64,000 nt of DNA. It comes from RGIG5579 sp045597125 (GTDB taxonomy: Bacteria > Bacillota > Clostridia > Oscillospirales > SIG627). The DNA lies in assembly GCA_045597125.1 (NCBI GenBank), contig JAZODR010000052.1:133260-197259 (forward strand), given 5' to 3'. Below, one piece after another: positions 53,366 to 62,347 of the stretch (its first letter is position 1; each line of letters starts with the position of its first letter). Position numbers and translations under genes: made by a program. The notes below the pieces were generated by a model that was not told the DNA's origin, ran no database searches, and saw only the letters and a list, made by a program, of their open reading frames with translations.

Positions 53366-54691
53366 TCACCACTTGATTTTAATTTTCAACACATTTGCAC
53401 AAAAATACAAACCAAAAAAGACGGTGGTAGCAATAAAAATATGCCGTCCCTGAAAAATTTGTGCATTACACGATAAATATACAAAGGTGATAAACAGCTG
53501 ACAATACATCACAAGGCTCAAGATTTGATTGCTACGGAACCAACGATTCTCAACGCTTTTGAAAAATCTGCCAAAGAAAAACATAACAAACGGAACAAGC
53601 CAAAGCGATACCGCATTGCCGAACCAAGTGAACGCCGTAGGCCACCACTGTCCGTCCTTCCAGCCGTAAATCATATCAATGCGGGCGTTGTAGGTGATAC
53701 CTCTCATATTCTCAAGTCCAAAATACTGAGAGGCGTAATCCATAAGAGCACCGGAGAAGCCAAGTCCATAGGTGTTTTCAAAAGGAAGCTCCAATGCATG
53801 AGCTAGACCGCAATAAGCATGGGAAACATACTCACCCATCTTATCAAACAAATTCAATAGTCCTTTGTTCCAGAAAAAGATCAGATCAAACAAAGAGAAT
53901 GAACGCAGGTCAGAAAACTTTGAAAAAGGATTCGTCGAAGAATTATCCGTTGCGATACTTCTTGAAGACTGAATCAGAGAAAAAGCCAACAAAAAGACAG
54001 AAAGAATCAACGCAATCCGAATAAAAAGACCTTTCTTCCTTTTATTTGAAGGATCTTTCTCACGAATAATTTTTCGCCCCAAAACGGGTCTGCGAGCAGA
54101 CTGAAGGAAAAGGACCGACAAATAAATAAATACCAAATCACCAATATTTTTACTAACACCAACATTTAAGGAGGCAAATATCTCTACGAATACCGTTACA
54201 CAAAAAAGAGTCTTGTAGAAACGATTCATCACCTTAAAAAAGTAAAAACCGATGGGATAGACAAAATAAGTAATCACCCAAAGCAGCGAACGTATCTGCA
54301 TAATCAAAACAGGACGATCAAATTCCATTTCCATTCTAGCGTAATAGTTTTCGCCAATATTTTGCAGTGCGGTAGTAACCGAAAATTTTCCTACAAAAGT
54401 AATCACCCAAGAAATTTGGAAAAACATGGTAATACAGCATGCAATAACGAACCAAAGTTCACATCGCTTGAAGAGTTCGCGATCAGACACCTTTTTCTCA
54501 TTGGGCAGTTGTGCAGGGAGCGAAGCAGTAGGAATCGACAAATAACCCAGGTTCACCGCAAGAAAATTGATAAACACATAAAAAAGCAACAGAGTGTACG
54601 AAGGTATATGCCATTCATACCGACCAAAGCAAAAATAAATTATGCCGAAAGCCCAGTATAAATTAAAAAACAGCAGAGATTTTGTTTTCAT
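53366..54691 (-). CDS. Oligosaccharide repeat-unit polymerase (Wzy-like)
   Basis: The ATG at 54691 has AAGGA 7 bases upstream; a TTG eight codons earlier is less likely. 441 residues, about ten TM helices, with a long extracytoplasmic loop containing LFDLIFFWNKGLLNLFDKMG and GLGFSGALMDYASQYFGLEN. Low overall similarity to known proteins is normal for Wzy, so the call rests on topology, size and position beside the flippase. An O-antigen ligase is an alternative but no other polymerase candidate is in unit A. Confidence 0.75.
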   Translation of the reverse strand: MKTKSLLFFNLYWAFGIIYFCFGRYEWHIPSYTLLLFYVFINFLAVNLGYLSIPTASLPAQLPNEKKVSDRELFKRCELWFVIACCITMFFQISWVITFVGKFSVTTALQNIGENYYARMEMEFDRPVLIMQIRSLLWVITYFVYPIGFYFFKVMNRFYKTLFCVTVFVEIFASLNVGVSKNIGDLVFIYLSVLFLQSARRPVLGRKIIREKDPSNKRKKGLFIRIALILSVFLLAFSLIQSSRSIATDNSSTNPFSKFSDLRSFSLFDLIFFWNKGLLNLFDKMGEYVSHAYCGLAHALELPFENTYGLGFSGALMDYASQYFGLENMRGITYNARIDMIYGWKDGQWWPTAFTWFGNAVSLWLVPFVMFFFGRFFKSVENRWFRSNQILSLVMYCQLFITFVYLSCNAQIFQGRHIFIATTVFFGLYFCANVLKIKIKW

Positions 54692-54721
54692 AGAAAATTC
54701 CTTATTTGATATCAACTGAAA

Positions 54722-55885
54722 TCACATAACAGAGAGATTATTTACAAAACGATTCAACTCGCCGCAATAGACGGTGTAAGAAAACGCTTCAATTGCCATT
54801 TTTAGAGCGTTCTCGCGAAGCTCTTTTCGTTCGTCAAGTGTAAAAGCAAGGGCTCGACGCAAAGCCTCGGCACAAGCCTCAGGCGTTTCGTTTTTGCAAA
54901 CGATACCGGTAGAGCCATCTAAAATATAACGATCCAAATTACTGGTGAGGTTGGCAATCACGGGAGTTCCGCAAGCCATACTCTCCCCTACCTTAGTAGG
55001 AAAACCTGCGTTGGCATAGCGTTTATTAGGACGAAGTAAAATTGTAAAGTCCGCATCGACAATCTTCCCTTTCACCTCAGCATAAGGAATTCTTCCATGG
55101 CACACAACACAATGACGATTCTGTTCCAAAAAGTGCTTATCAATGCCAAGAGAAACAATTTGATCTTCCGTTGCGCCATATAAATGCAAACACAGTTTTT
55201 TTCGCTCCTCATCAGATAGAAGGGCAATGGCACGAATCACATTAGCTATATAGTCCTTCTTCGCAGGAGAACCTGCATAGGCAATTTTTAAAGGACCATC
55301 GACTTCTTGACGCAAAAGTCCCTGATATTCGGACATATCCACAAGAGTCGGAATATAGATCGTATTACATCCGCGAGAGGCATAATAGTCACAAAGAAGG
55401 GTGCTGATACCGATCACATTTTTCAATTTTGGAGTCTGACAACGCAAATAATACCGATTATTCAACAGTTTTAAGAAGCCCTTTACACCTAAAAAATTGT
55501 TTCTGTCAAACCATTCACAAACCGTTGCAATCATAGGAATTCTCTTTTTTTTACACCAATGCATTAAGAAACGCTTTGCCTTAAAATTTGAATAAGCAGA
55601 TACGATTAAATCAATATCCCCTACTGTTTCTAAAAAAGTTTTCACATATCTCAACCGTTGCTCCTGACGACGTCGTGAAAGTGCAAAACCTGCACCCACA
55701 ATAGCATCATAGACGTAACAATGCATTCCCTTATAGTCGAAAATTCTTTCACCTTGATTATCACAGCCTACCAAATATACTTTGTAACCTAACTCCTGAA
55801 ACATTAAACCAAGATTAGCAATTCTCACGCCATTAGGGTGTTCTGTCGGAACAGGGTGAGAACAAAAAAAGCAAACTTTCTTCAT
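54722..55885 (-). CDS. Glycosyltransferase family 4-type protein
   Basis: 387 residues, GT-B fold: an N-terminal FFCSHPVPTEHPNGVRIANL, the linker region LKIAYAGSPAKKDYIANVIR (about 200) and the donor-site block YANAGFPTKVGESMACGTPV (about 290-309), with Glu-x7-type spacing before VIANLTSNLDRYI. GGAGAAAAG precedes the ATG, which overlaps the upstream TupA-like gene by 4 bases. Adds one sugar of the unit A repeat; which one is unknown. Confidence 0.85.
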   Translation of the reverse strand: MKKVCFFCSHPVPTEHPNGVRIANLGLMFQELGYKVYLVGCDNQGERIFDYKGMHCYVYDAIVGAGFALSRRRQEQRLRYVKTFLETVGDIDLIVSAYSNFKAKRFLMHWCKKKRIPMIATVCEWFDRNNFLGVKGFLKLLNNRYYLRCQTPKLKNVIGISTLLCDYYASRGCNTIYIPTLVDMSEYQGLLRQEVDGPLKIAYAGSPAKKDYIANVIRAIALLSDEERKKLCLHLYGATEDQIVSLGIDKHFLEQNRHCVVCHGRIPYAEVKGKIVDADFTILLRPNKRYANAGFPTKVGESMACGTPVIANLTSNLDRYILDGSTGIVCKNETPEACAEALRRALAFTLDERKELRENALKMAIEAFSYTVYCGELNRFVNNLSVM

Positions 55886-56847
55886 CTTTTCTCCGTATCT
55901 TTAAAGTAATCTATCGATTTCCTATAACTACCTTCAATATGTGATAAATCAAGCCAAGAACCAATTATTTCGTCCCACTTTTCCGGTTGAAAAGCCTTCA
56001 AACCCGTCCCTGGGAAAAACGTTAACTCTCCAAAGTAAACCTTCCCACTCACTTCATAAAAATCCACTCGAACAAAAGAAAGCCCATAGGAAAGTTTCTC
56101 GGAAAGTTCTAACATCCGTTCATAATTTAACGGAGCAGGCAAACTTTCTTTAGATACAGGGGTACTTCGTTCAAAGGGTAAAACATTCCAATCGCGATCA
56201 AAAAAAGTCATGTGTAAACCATCTTCGGAAAAGCGATCGGTACAAACCAACGTACATTTTACTTCTCCGTGAAAACACATAAATTTATAATCGCGAAGTT
56301 CCGAAGTCTTTTCATCTTCCATATAGGCTTCTGCAAGAATTTTTTTGGGAACGTTTTTGTAGGGCCATTCGCGCCATTGATAAAAATAGTCACGCTTCAA
56401 ATATTTACTAAGCTTTTTGCGAGCCTTTTTAAAGTCTAATTTAGATTTATCGCGAACAATAACAACACCGCCGGAATCATGCGTACACTTCAATACAAAT
56501 TGATCAGGCAGAGAATCAAAATCTATCTCGTCAAAAGAATCCCAAATACCCAAAGTCGGTATGATATATTCATCACCAACGCGATCCGCCACGTACTTTT
56601 TCACCGCAGCCTTATCGACCATTGTAGTATAAATAGGTTTGCGATCATAAAGCTTTAACCATTGCATTTTTTCATTGAAAGTGGTTGGATTTTTTAAATT
56701 CAATTTTTTCTTCATAGACAAACGATAAACCATCTTTAAATATGTACAATCCGGAATTAGTCTAAAAATTCGATATTTTGTACAATACAAGATAATCTTT
56801 GCAGGATCTTGAATCGCTTTTTTGAGTTTGGATATTAACAGACTCAT
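55882..56847 (-). CDS. TupA-like ATP-grasp protein
   Basis: 321 residues. LKNPTTFNEKMQWLKLYDRK (about 51-70), KYVADRVGDEYIIPTLGIWD, QFVLKCTHDSGGVVIVRDKS (about 118-137), RDYKFMCFHGEVKC and FVRVDFYEVSGKVYFGELTF are the ATPgrasp_TupA blocks, also called glycosyltransferase-like ATP-grasp. Relatives occur in capsule and teichuronopeptide loci; ATP-grasp chemistry suggests joining an amino acid or similar amine to a sugar acid. This hints at an amide-decorated polymer. AGGAGATAAC precedes the ATG. Confidence 0.87.
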   Translation of the reverse strand: MSLLISKLKKAIQDPAKIILYCTKYRIFRLIPDCTYLKMVYRLSMKKKLNLKNPTTFNEKMQWLKLYDRKPIYTTMVDKAAVKKYVADRVGDEYIIPTLGIWDSFDEIDFDSLPDQFVLKCTHDSGGVVIVRDKSKLDFKKARKKLSKYLKRDYFYQWREWPYKNVPKKILAEAYMEDEKTSELRDYKFMCFHGEVKCTLVCTDRFSEDGLHMTFFDRDWNVLPFERSTPVSKESLPAPLNYERMLELSEKLSYGLSFVRVDFYEVSGKVYFGELTFFPGTGLKAFQPEKWDEIIGSWLDLSHIEGSYRKSIDYFKDTEKR

Positions 56848-56875
56848 GTTATCTCCTTGAAAGTAGCTTTGTTTT

Positions 56876-57964
56876 CTAAAATGATTGAAAATATTCTTCC
56901 CACTGTGCGAAAATGCAATCAGGATGAAAATCCTTTGATCGAGCTATTGCATTGCTGCTAAGTTTATTAAGTAAAATTTCATCGGAAAGCACCTTCTCCA
57001 TTGCCAAACAAAGCGCCTTGCTATCTGCACAAGGAACGAGAATGCCAGGTTCTCGGTCAGCAAATAAGGTGCGAGGACCACCACAAGGACAATCGGTAGC
57101 AATTGAGGGAATCCCCACTACCATCGCCTCCATCAGTGCGTTGGGCATCCCTTCATAGTCCGAACAAAGTACATATAGGGAAGCAGATTCCAGCACTTTT
57201 TCAACCTCTGAACACTTTCCGTGAAAGAAAACATTTTTTTCAAGCCCCTTCACTCTGACAAGTTCTTCCAGTTCAGAGCGCATTGAACCATCACCATAAA
57301 AATCAAGGCTATATTCAGAAAATGCATCGGACATTGCCTGATAAGCCAAAATTACATTCATCGGATTTTTTTGGGGCTCAAGCCGACCAACCACCGCAAT
57401 ACTTTTCTTTTTTGGAATCCATTTGTAAGCAAAAAATTTAGGGTCAACAGGATTATAGATGATCCGTGAACGTTTGCGAATGAATTTTGAAAAATAGGAG
57501 GCTGCATCCTCAGTCTGAAAAACAACACCGTCCGCCAGAAGGAACAAAAGATTAATGAATATCTTTTTGAAACCATAGCCGTATTCGCGATAAGGGTCAT
57601 TACGAACAGAAACGATTTTTGCTGTAGGCAAAAACAAAGTGGCAAAGAGCATCCGCACATTGGGTGGTCCCATAAAAGATAATGTGACATCCGGCTTTTC
57701 GTTGCGAATCAGGGCTCTCAATGCCTTGATCCGAAGAAAATTTTTGCGTGAAACTCCATAATGTTCCGTTCCGTCTAAAAGAAACACACGTTTGTTTTTT
57801 TTCAGTAAATCATATTCATGATCTTCCGGCTTTGGCGGTGCATCGTTTACCAATACGGTTTCATAACCTTTTTCAGAAAAAAAATGTGTCAAATTGGACA
57901 TAACTCGATTGGCGCCACCACGTTGCATTGAGTCAATATAAAAAAGTATTTTCCTCAAACACAC
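56876..57964 (-). CDS. Glycosyltransferase family 4
   Basis: 362 residues: LFYIDSMQRGGANRVMSNLT (about 8-27, glycine-rich acceptor loop), the inter-domain SIAVVGRLEPQKNPMNVILA (about 185) and the donor block CSDYEGMPNALMEAMVVGIP (E-x7-E, about 275), then ATDCPCGGPRT. This is close to the PelF/GalNAc-transferase-like GT4 group common in capsule operons. The start appears to be GTG 57962-57964 with AAGGGGGCGA upstream. Position in unit A predicts a role in repeat-unit assembly. Confidence 0.88.
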   Translation of the reverse strand: MCLRKILFYIDSMQRGGANRVMSNLTHFFSEKGYETVLVNDAPPKPEDHEYDLLKKNKRVFLLDGTEHYGVSRKNFLRIKALRALIRNEKPDVTLSFMGPPNVRMLFATLFLPTAKIVSVRNDPYREYGYGFKKIFINLLFLLADGVVFQTEDAASYFSKFIRKRSRIIYNPVDPKFFAYKWIPKKKSIAVVGRLEPQKNPMNVILAYQAMSDAFSEYSLDFYGDGSMRSELEELVRVKGLEKNVFFHGKCSEVEKVLESASLYVLCSDYEGMPNALMEAMVVGIPSIATDCPCGGPRTLFADREPGILVPCADSKALCLAMEKVLSDEILLNKLSSNAIARSKDFHPDCIFAQWEEYFQSF

Positions 57965-57979
57965 TCGCCCCCTTCTGAT

Positions 57980-59029
57980 TTATGCAGAATAAATTTTGAT
58001 AAGCTGTTCCAACACACGATTTACTGTATAATATGTTCGCACCTTTTCTGTACACCAACGGGACATTTTTTGTCTTTGTTGAGGATTCTGCAAAATTTTG
58101 ATCCCGTCCTTTAGGGCGGATAAATCCTCTACCGAGATAACGATACCACCGCTGCTTTCAAGCATATCGCGATTGGCTCCGACGTCGGTGGCAATGCAAG
58201 GCAACCCCCGTGCCATACTTTCTAGCAGAGCAACGGAAAATCCCTCCGAATGAGATGGAAAAATAAAAGCATCTGCACGATCCATATATTCAAGAACCTT
58301 TTCGTGAGCAATGGGTCCAAGCAAAATAACGTTGTCAGGCTTTTGTACCATTCTCAGCTCCTCACTGACCGCGCCTGCCAATTCAAAAGATATTTCGGGG
58401 AAGGAGGATGCCACTTCAAATAGTTCAAGCATTCCCTTCGCCTTCTCAACGCGACCTACGTAAAACAGTGTGGAAAGTTGAGCAGCAATTTCTTTTTCGT
58501 CGGGAATTACAAGGCTCTCGGCAATAAAATTGGGTATTAAAACACTTTCCGCTTTGCAAAAACGTTGAAGATAATCTTGGCTGTTTTGGCAAAGAACCAA
58601 GCACTCATCGGAAATGGCAACCAATTTTTTCAAAAACAATCGACTGATAAAATTGCCGATCTGGTACGGAATATCACAGTGAAATTGAGTAAGCAATTTC
58701 AAACACGGATATTTTTCTTTGATCCTTTTTGCAATCAAGAAATCACGAATCACACCAAGAGTTCCGCAAGAGGAATTCAAATGCACCGCATCATAAAAAT
58801 CCTCATTCAGCGCCTTTTTCAAACCCGAAAAAATCCGTTTGGTTCGCTTAAATTCATCCAAGTAATTTCTGTTTGCACTTCCATCCTCAGCGCGAATGCC
58901 AACGGGAGCCGTATTTACAAGGCTGCAATCAATACCACTTTTCTCGCAACAGGATAGATATTCATCTGTCCAAACGGCGATACCGCCATTCGGTTTTTCC
59001 ATCTTCGGAGAGATCAGTAAAATTTTCAT
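57980..59029 (-). CDS. Glycosyltransferase family 4
   Basis: The ATG at 59029 (MKILLISPKMEKPNGGIAVW) is chosen by family alignment; it overlaps the stop of the short remnant upstream as ATGA. 349 residues: LSTLFYVGRVEKAKGMLELF (about 187), FIFPSHSEGFSVALLESMAR (E-x7-E) and GLPCIATDVGANRDMLE. No strong ribosome binding site precedes the ATG, so translation may be coupled to the remnant ORF. An in-frame extension to 59083 exists but reads through the remnant in another frame and lacks homology. Confidence 0.85.
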   Translation of the reverse strand: MKILLISPKMEKPNGGIAVWTDEYLSCCEKSGIDCSLVNTAPVGIRAEDGSANRNYLDEFKRTKRIFSGLKKALNEDFYDAVHLNSSCGTLGVIRDFLIAKRIKEKYPCLKLLTQFHCDIPYQIGNFISRLFLKKLVAISDECLVLCQNSQDYLQRFCKAESVLIPNFIAESLVIPDEKEIAAQLSTLFYVGRVEKAKGMLELFEVASSFPEISFELAGAVSEELRMVQKPDNVILLGPIAHEKVLEYMDRADAFIFPSHSEGFSVALLESMARGLPCIATDVGANRDMLESSGGIVISVEDLSALKDGIKILQNPQQRQKMSRWCTEKVRTYYTVNRVLEQLIKIYSA

Positions 59030-59139
59030 TGTAGAACTTGCCATCCGTTTTTCAATGTGGCATTCATCGTACGAACGGTCCAACCCGCAATGCCACCTGC
59101 AGGAGGAGTCGGTGCTAAGAGAACAACTTTATTTGACAT
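59026..59139 (-). pseudogene. Truncated glycosyltransferase: N-terminal remnant
   Basis: A 37-residue ORF starting MSNKVVLLAPTPPAGGIAGW and ending in GWQVLQ. VLLAPTPPAGGIAGWT is the typical first strand and glycine-rich loop of GT4 polysaccharide glycosyltransferases. After about 37 residues it stops with TGA, exactly where the next full glycosyltransferase begins (ATGA). GGAGATTTTT precedes its ATG, so it is still translated in principle. Most likely it is the 5' scrap of a gene replaced by recombination; it may now serve to couple translation of the next gene. Confidence 0.72.
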
Positions 59140-59171
59140 AAAAATCTCCTAAAATGGACTAGGTGAAATCA

Positions 59172-60362
59172 TTATTTTTGTTCCGCAAGTTTTTGCAATT
59201 CACTTTCCAAAAAGAGCATATTTTTCTCTTTGGAAAATTCAGATTGGTAATAAGCCGCAGCGTTTTTGCCGTATTCCGAGAAGCGATTTTCCTCAATCAT
59301 TTCGCGGACGATCCCGGACAAGGCCAGATAATCCTCTGCGGCACAACACTTGCCACAATTAGCATCGTTAATAACAATGGGCGTTTCGCCATCAATGGCA
59401 CCGATCAGTGGTTTCCCGGCCGCCATATAGGTTTGCACTTTACCAGGAAGAGTTAAAGAAATGATGGGATCCTTTTGGAGAGTCACAAGCATTGCATCCG
59501 CCATTGCATAAAAGCGAGGCATCTCCTCCAAAGGTTGTCTCCCGTGAAATAAAACAGATTGCAAACCAAACTGTTCCACCATTTTTTTTGCATTTTCAAG
59601 CTCAGAGCCATCGCCTACAATATGCCAACGAAGATTTTCAATATCTTCGGTCTCTTTGGCAGCGCGTATGATGGTATCAATGCTTTGCGCCGAACCCACA
59701 TTACCAGCAAACATCAAATCTACAGTTTTACTGGGAACCTTGGCGCAAGTTTCAGGGTTAAATAACGCTTCAGCATATTGAGGAAAATGAATTGTTTCAA
59801 AAATAGAAAATTCTTCCTCAAAATATTTTGAAAAAGATTTGGAAGAAATAAACAATTTATCAACTTTCCTGTAAATTTTACCGGAGATTGAATGGAAAAC
59901 ACGATAAATCAGAGACCCTTTACGAATTCCGCCGGCACATAAACTTTCCGGCCAAAGGTCCAAAGAATACAACAACAACTTTTTTTTGTGCTTTTTCTTG
60001 TATGCAATTCCTGCGCAAGCCATCATAACAGGAGAAAGCTGATTGACAAAAACAACGTCGTATTCCTCCTTCAAACGGGATGCATACAGAGTGGATGAGA
60101 ATGCAAAACTGTAATAATTTAAAAATCGGAAAAACGCGCCGCTTCGTCTGGCAATTGTAAAGCAACGATGGATTTTTACGCCGTCAATAACCTCGTTTCG
60201 TTTCTCGCCATGGCGGTAGCCATCAAATACTTCACCCATTGGATAATTCGGAACACCGGTAATGACAGAAACCTCGTGACCGCGATCGCGAAGCCACTTG
60301 CATATATCACCAATCCGAACTGGCTCGGGAGGATAATATTGACACACAACCAAAATTTTCAT
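59172..60362 (-). CDS. Glycosyltransferase family 4, WbuB-like (probable L-FucNAc transferase)
   Basis: 396 residues: VVCQYYPPEPVRIGDICKWL (about 4-23), GVPNYPMGEVFDGYR, LLYSLDLWPESLCAGG (about 131), VDLMFAGNVGSAQSID (about 216) and LTLPGKVQTYMAAGKPLIGA (about 302). The LDLWPES and PGKVQTYMAAGKP blocks mark the WbuB group, whose E. coli O26 member transfers FucNAc. UDP-FucNAc synthesis genes in the same unit support this. It is the first gene behind the promoter at 60436-60464. Donor specificity is inferred. Confidence 0.87.
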   Translation of the reverse strand: MKILVVCQYYPPEPVRIGDICKWLRDRGHEVSVITGVPNYPMGEVFDGYRHGEKRNEVIDGVKIHRCFTIARRSGAFFRFLNYYSFAFSSTLYASRLKEEYDVVFVNQLSPVMMACAGIAYKKKHKKKLLLYSLDLWPESLCAGGIRKGSLIYRVFHSISGKIYRKVDKLFISSKSFSKYFEEEFSIFETIHFPQYAEALFNPETCAKVPSKTVDLMFAGNVGSAQSIDTIIRAAKETEDIENLRWHIVGDGSELENAKKMVEQFGLQSVLFHGRQPLEEMPRFYAMADAMLVTLQKDPIISLTLPGKVQTYMAAGKPLIGAIDGETPIVINDANCGKCCAAEDYLALSGIVREMIEENRFSEYGKNAAAYYQSEFSKEKNMLFLESELQKLAEQK

Positions 60363-60435
60363 TCCGATTTTTTCTCCATATCCGTCGTATTATGTGCGCG
60401 AATTATAAATATACATAATAAATCACCATAATATT

Positions 60436-60464
60436 ATAATATCATACGCTACTTTCAAAGTCAA
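60436..60464 (-). promoter_or_regulatory. Promoter of polysaccharide unit A
   Basis: Minus strand TTGACT (60459-60464), 17-bp spacer, TATTAT (60436-60441). The leader to the first gene is about 65 bases, AT-rich and without an obvious terminator or antiterminator. Confidence 0.8.
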
Positions 60465-60510
60465 CTAAAATTCAAAAAAAATTAATATGGCATTAAAATT
60501 TTCCAAACAA

Positions 60511-60537
60511 AAAAAGAACTGCCAAAGCAGTTCTTTT
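60511..60537. terminator. Terminator of unit C
   Basis: AAAAAGAACTGC and GCAGTTCTTTT pair across a 4-base loop, 11 bases after the epimerase stop. Flanking A and T runs allow function on either strand. Confidence 0.88.
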
Positions 60538-60548
60538 CAAAGTTAAAA

Positions 60549-61619
60549 TCATGACATATAAAATGCTTTATACCACTGGGCAAAACGACGCAAGCCTTCG
60601 CGCAAGGAAGTCGCAGGTTTGAAACCAAAATCACGCTCTAAATCACTAACGTCTGCAAAGGTTATGGGTACGTCACCGGGCTGCATAGGAACCAATTTTT
60701 TATGCGCTTCAAAGTCATAGTCCTCAGGCAGAACTCCGGCTCGAACCAATTCTTGCTGCAGAATATCAACAAAATCAAGCAAATTTTCGGGGCTATTGTT
60801 ACCGATATTATAAACTCGATAAGGGGGCAAAGGAAGTCCGTCTTCCCCATTTTTCTTTTCGGGGGCAGCTCCCATCACAAGACGAACCCCTTTTACAGTA
60901 TCATCCACGTAAGTAAAGTCGCGTTTACAATTGCCAAAATTAAAAATCTCAATGGTTTGACCCTTAATCAACTTGTTAGTAAAACCAAAATAAGCCATAT
61001 CAGGTCTTCCGGCAGGGCCGTAAACGGTAAAAAAACGAAGACCGGTGGAGGGGATGTTATACAATTTTGAATATGCATGTGCCATCAACTCGTTGCTCTT
61101 TTTGGTAGCGGCATAAAGGCTGACAGGATTATCCACTTTATCTGAAGTACTATAGGGTATTTTCTTGTTTGAACCATAAACCGAAGAACTGGAAGCATAA
61201 ACCAAATGCTCCACAGGGAAGTTCCGACAAGCCTCAAGAATATTATAGAAGCCCACCAAATTGGACTCAATGTATGCGCCCGGATTGGTAATGGAATAAC
61301 GAACTCCTGCCTGAGCAGCAAGATTTACGCAAACGGCGGGACGGTACTGTGCAAAGGTCTTATCAATCAGCGCCTTATCGGCAAGATTACCCTTAATAAA
61401 AATCCACTCTTTCCCGGTTTCAGCAGCGCATTTTTCAATTTCGGAAAGGCGGTACTCCTTGATGGAAACATCATAGTAATCGTTCACATTGTCAAACCCG
61501 AGTACACGAATACCATCTACACGTTTCATCAATTCCATAACCAAATTAGAACCGATAAAACCGGCGGCACCGGTTACAAGAACGGTTTTGTTTCTCAGGT
61601 CAACGTTGGGGGTCAACAT
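60549..61619 (-). CDS. UDP-glucuronate 4-epimerase (NAD-dependent)
   Basis: Interconverts UDP-glucuronate and UDP-galacturonate. 356 residues: VLVTGAAGFIGSNLVMELMK (about 14-33), NLAAQAGVRYSITNPGAYIE (about 99), YASSSSVYGSNKKIPYS, SLYAATKKSNEL (Tyr-x3-Lys) and RFFTVYGPAGRPDMAYFGFT (about 196). The GRPDMA segment and the QAGVRYS loop are features of the CapI/GlaE uronate epimerases rather than GalE. It overlaps the nucleotidyltransferase by 7 bases and ends at the unit C terminator. Context with a uronate kinase supports the assignment. Confidence 0.9.
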   Translation of the reverse strand: MLTPNVDLRNKTVLVTGAAGFIGSNLVMELMKRVDGIRVLGFDNVNDYYDVSIKEYRLSEIEKCAAETGKEWIFIKGNLADKALIDKTFAQYRPAVCVNLAAQAGVRYSITNPGAYIESNLVGFYNILEACRNFPVEHLVYASSSSVYGSNKKIPYSTSDKVDNPVSLYAATKKSNELMAHAYSKLYNIPSTGLRFFTVYGPAGRPDMAYFGFTNKLIKGQTIEIFNFGNCKRDFTYVDDTVKGVRLVMGAAPEKKNGEDGLPLPPYRVYNIGNNSPENLLDFVDILQQELVRAGVLPEDYDFEAHKKLVPMQPGDVPITFADVSDLERDFGFKPATSLREGLRRFAQWYKAFYMS

Positions 61620-62347
61620 ATGCCCTTATACTCCTTTTGCACTTTTTCGTAGCTCTCTAAATTTCCAATATCGTATCTTCTACCCGGCATTTCCATTGCG
61701 TGAACAGGAGTCTGTTTGCAAATCCATGCAATATAACTGCCGGGGGCATCCACACCGCAACCGCTCTCGATCCCCTTCTTCACAAAGGAAGCATCCTCAC
61801 GAGTATAATAATAGAATGGAGGACAACACCAATTACTCTTTGGCTCAGCCGGTTTTTCTTCCATATCCAAGATCAAATCATTCTCATCAATCAAAAGCAC
61901 ACCGCATTTTTGCAGTTTCGACTTTTCGCCTTCAAAGAAGCGCATTACGCAGCTGGTACCCTTTTCTTTTGCATACTGCATAAATTTAGTCAAACTGAAT
62001 GACAATAGATTGTCACCCGCAATTACCAGCATATCGGAATCCAAATTCAATTCGTCAATAGCAAACTGAATGTCACGCACAGCGCCAAGCCGTGTTTCAT
62101 TGGATTCGGTGCCATCATCCACAACGGTAATTTTTTGCACTTTTCCATCAGCCCATTTGCGAAAATGATGTGCAAATTTATGGTTGGAAATTACCACATA
62201 TTCGTCAATTTCTCCAAGCGAATCCATATCATCAATCAGATGATCCAATATGGTTTTCCCCTGTACCTCAAGCAACGGCTTTGGAAAATTCTCAGTCAAG
62301 GGATAAAGCCGCGTGGCATAACCGGCAGCCAAAATCAAACACTTCAT
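61613..62347 (-). CDS. Sugar-1-phosphate nucleotidyltransferase
   Basis: The ATG at 62347 follows GGATGGAG and overlaps the kinase stop by 4 bases. 244 residues of the NTP_transferase fold: MKCLILAAGYATRLYPLTEN (the G-x-x-T-R loop carries Tyr-Ala rather than Gly-x-Gly), FPKPLLEVQGKTILDHLIDD, VIAGDNLLSF (metal Asp) and GRRYDIGNLESYEKVQKEY. Short single-domain forms like this act on varied sugar phosphates. Between a galacturonokinase-like gene and a UDP-uronate epimerase, it probably uses UTP and galacturonate-1-phosphate. Specificity is inferred from context. Confidence 0.85.
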   Translation of the reverse strand: MKCLILAAGYATRLYPLTENFPKPLLEVQGKTILDHLIDDMDSLGEIDEYVVISNHKFAHHFRKWADGKVQKITVVDDGTESNETRLGAVRDIQFAIDELNLDSDMLVIAGDNLLSFSLTKFMQYAKEKGTSCVMRFFEGEKSKLQKCGVLLIDENDLILDMEEKPAEPKSNWCCPPFYYYTREDASFVKKGIESGCGVDAPGSYIAWICKQTPVHAMEMPGRRYDIGNLESYEKVQKEYKGIC

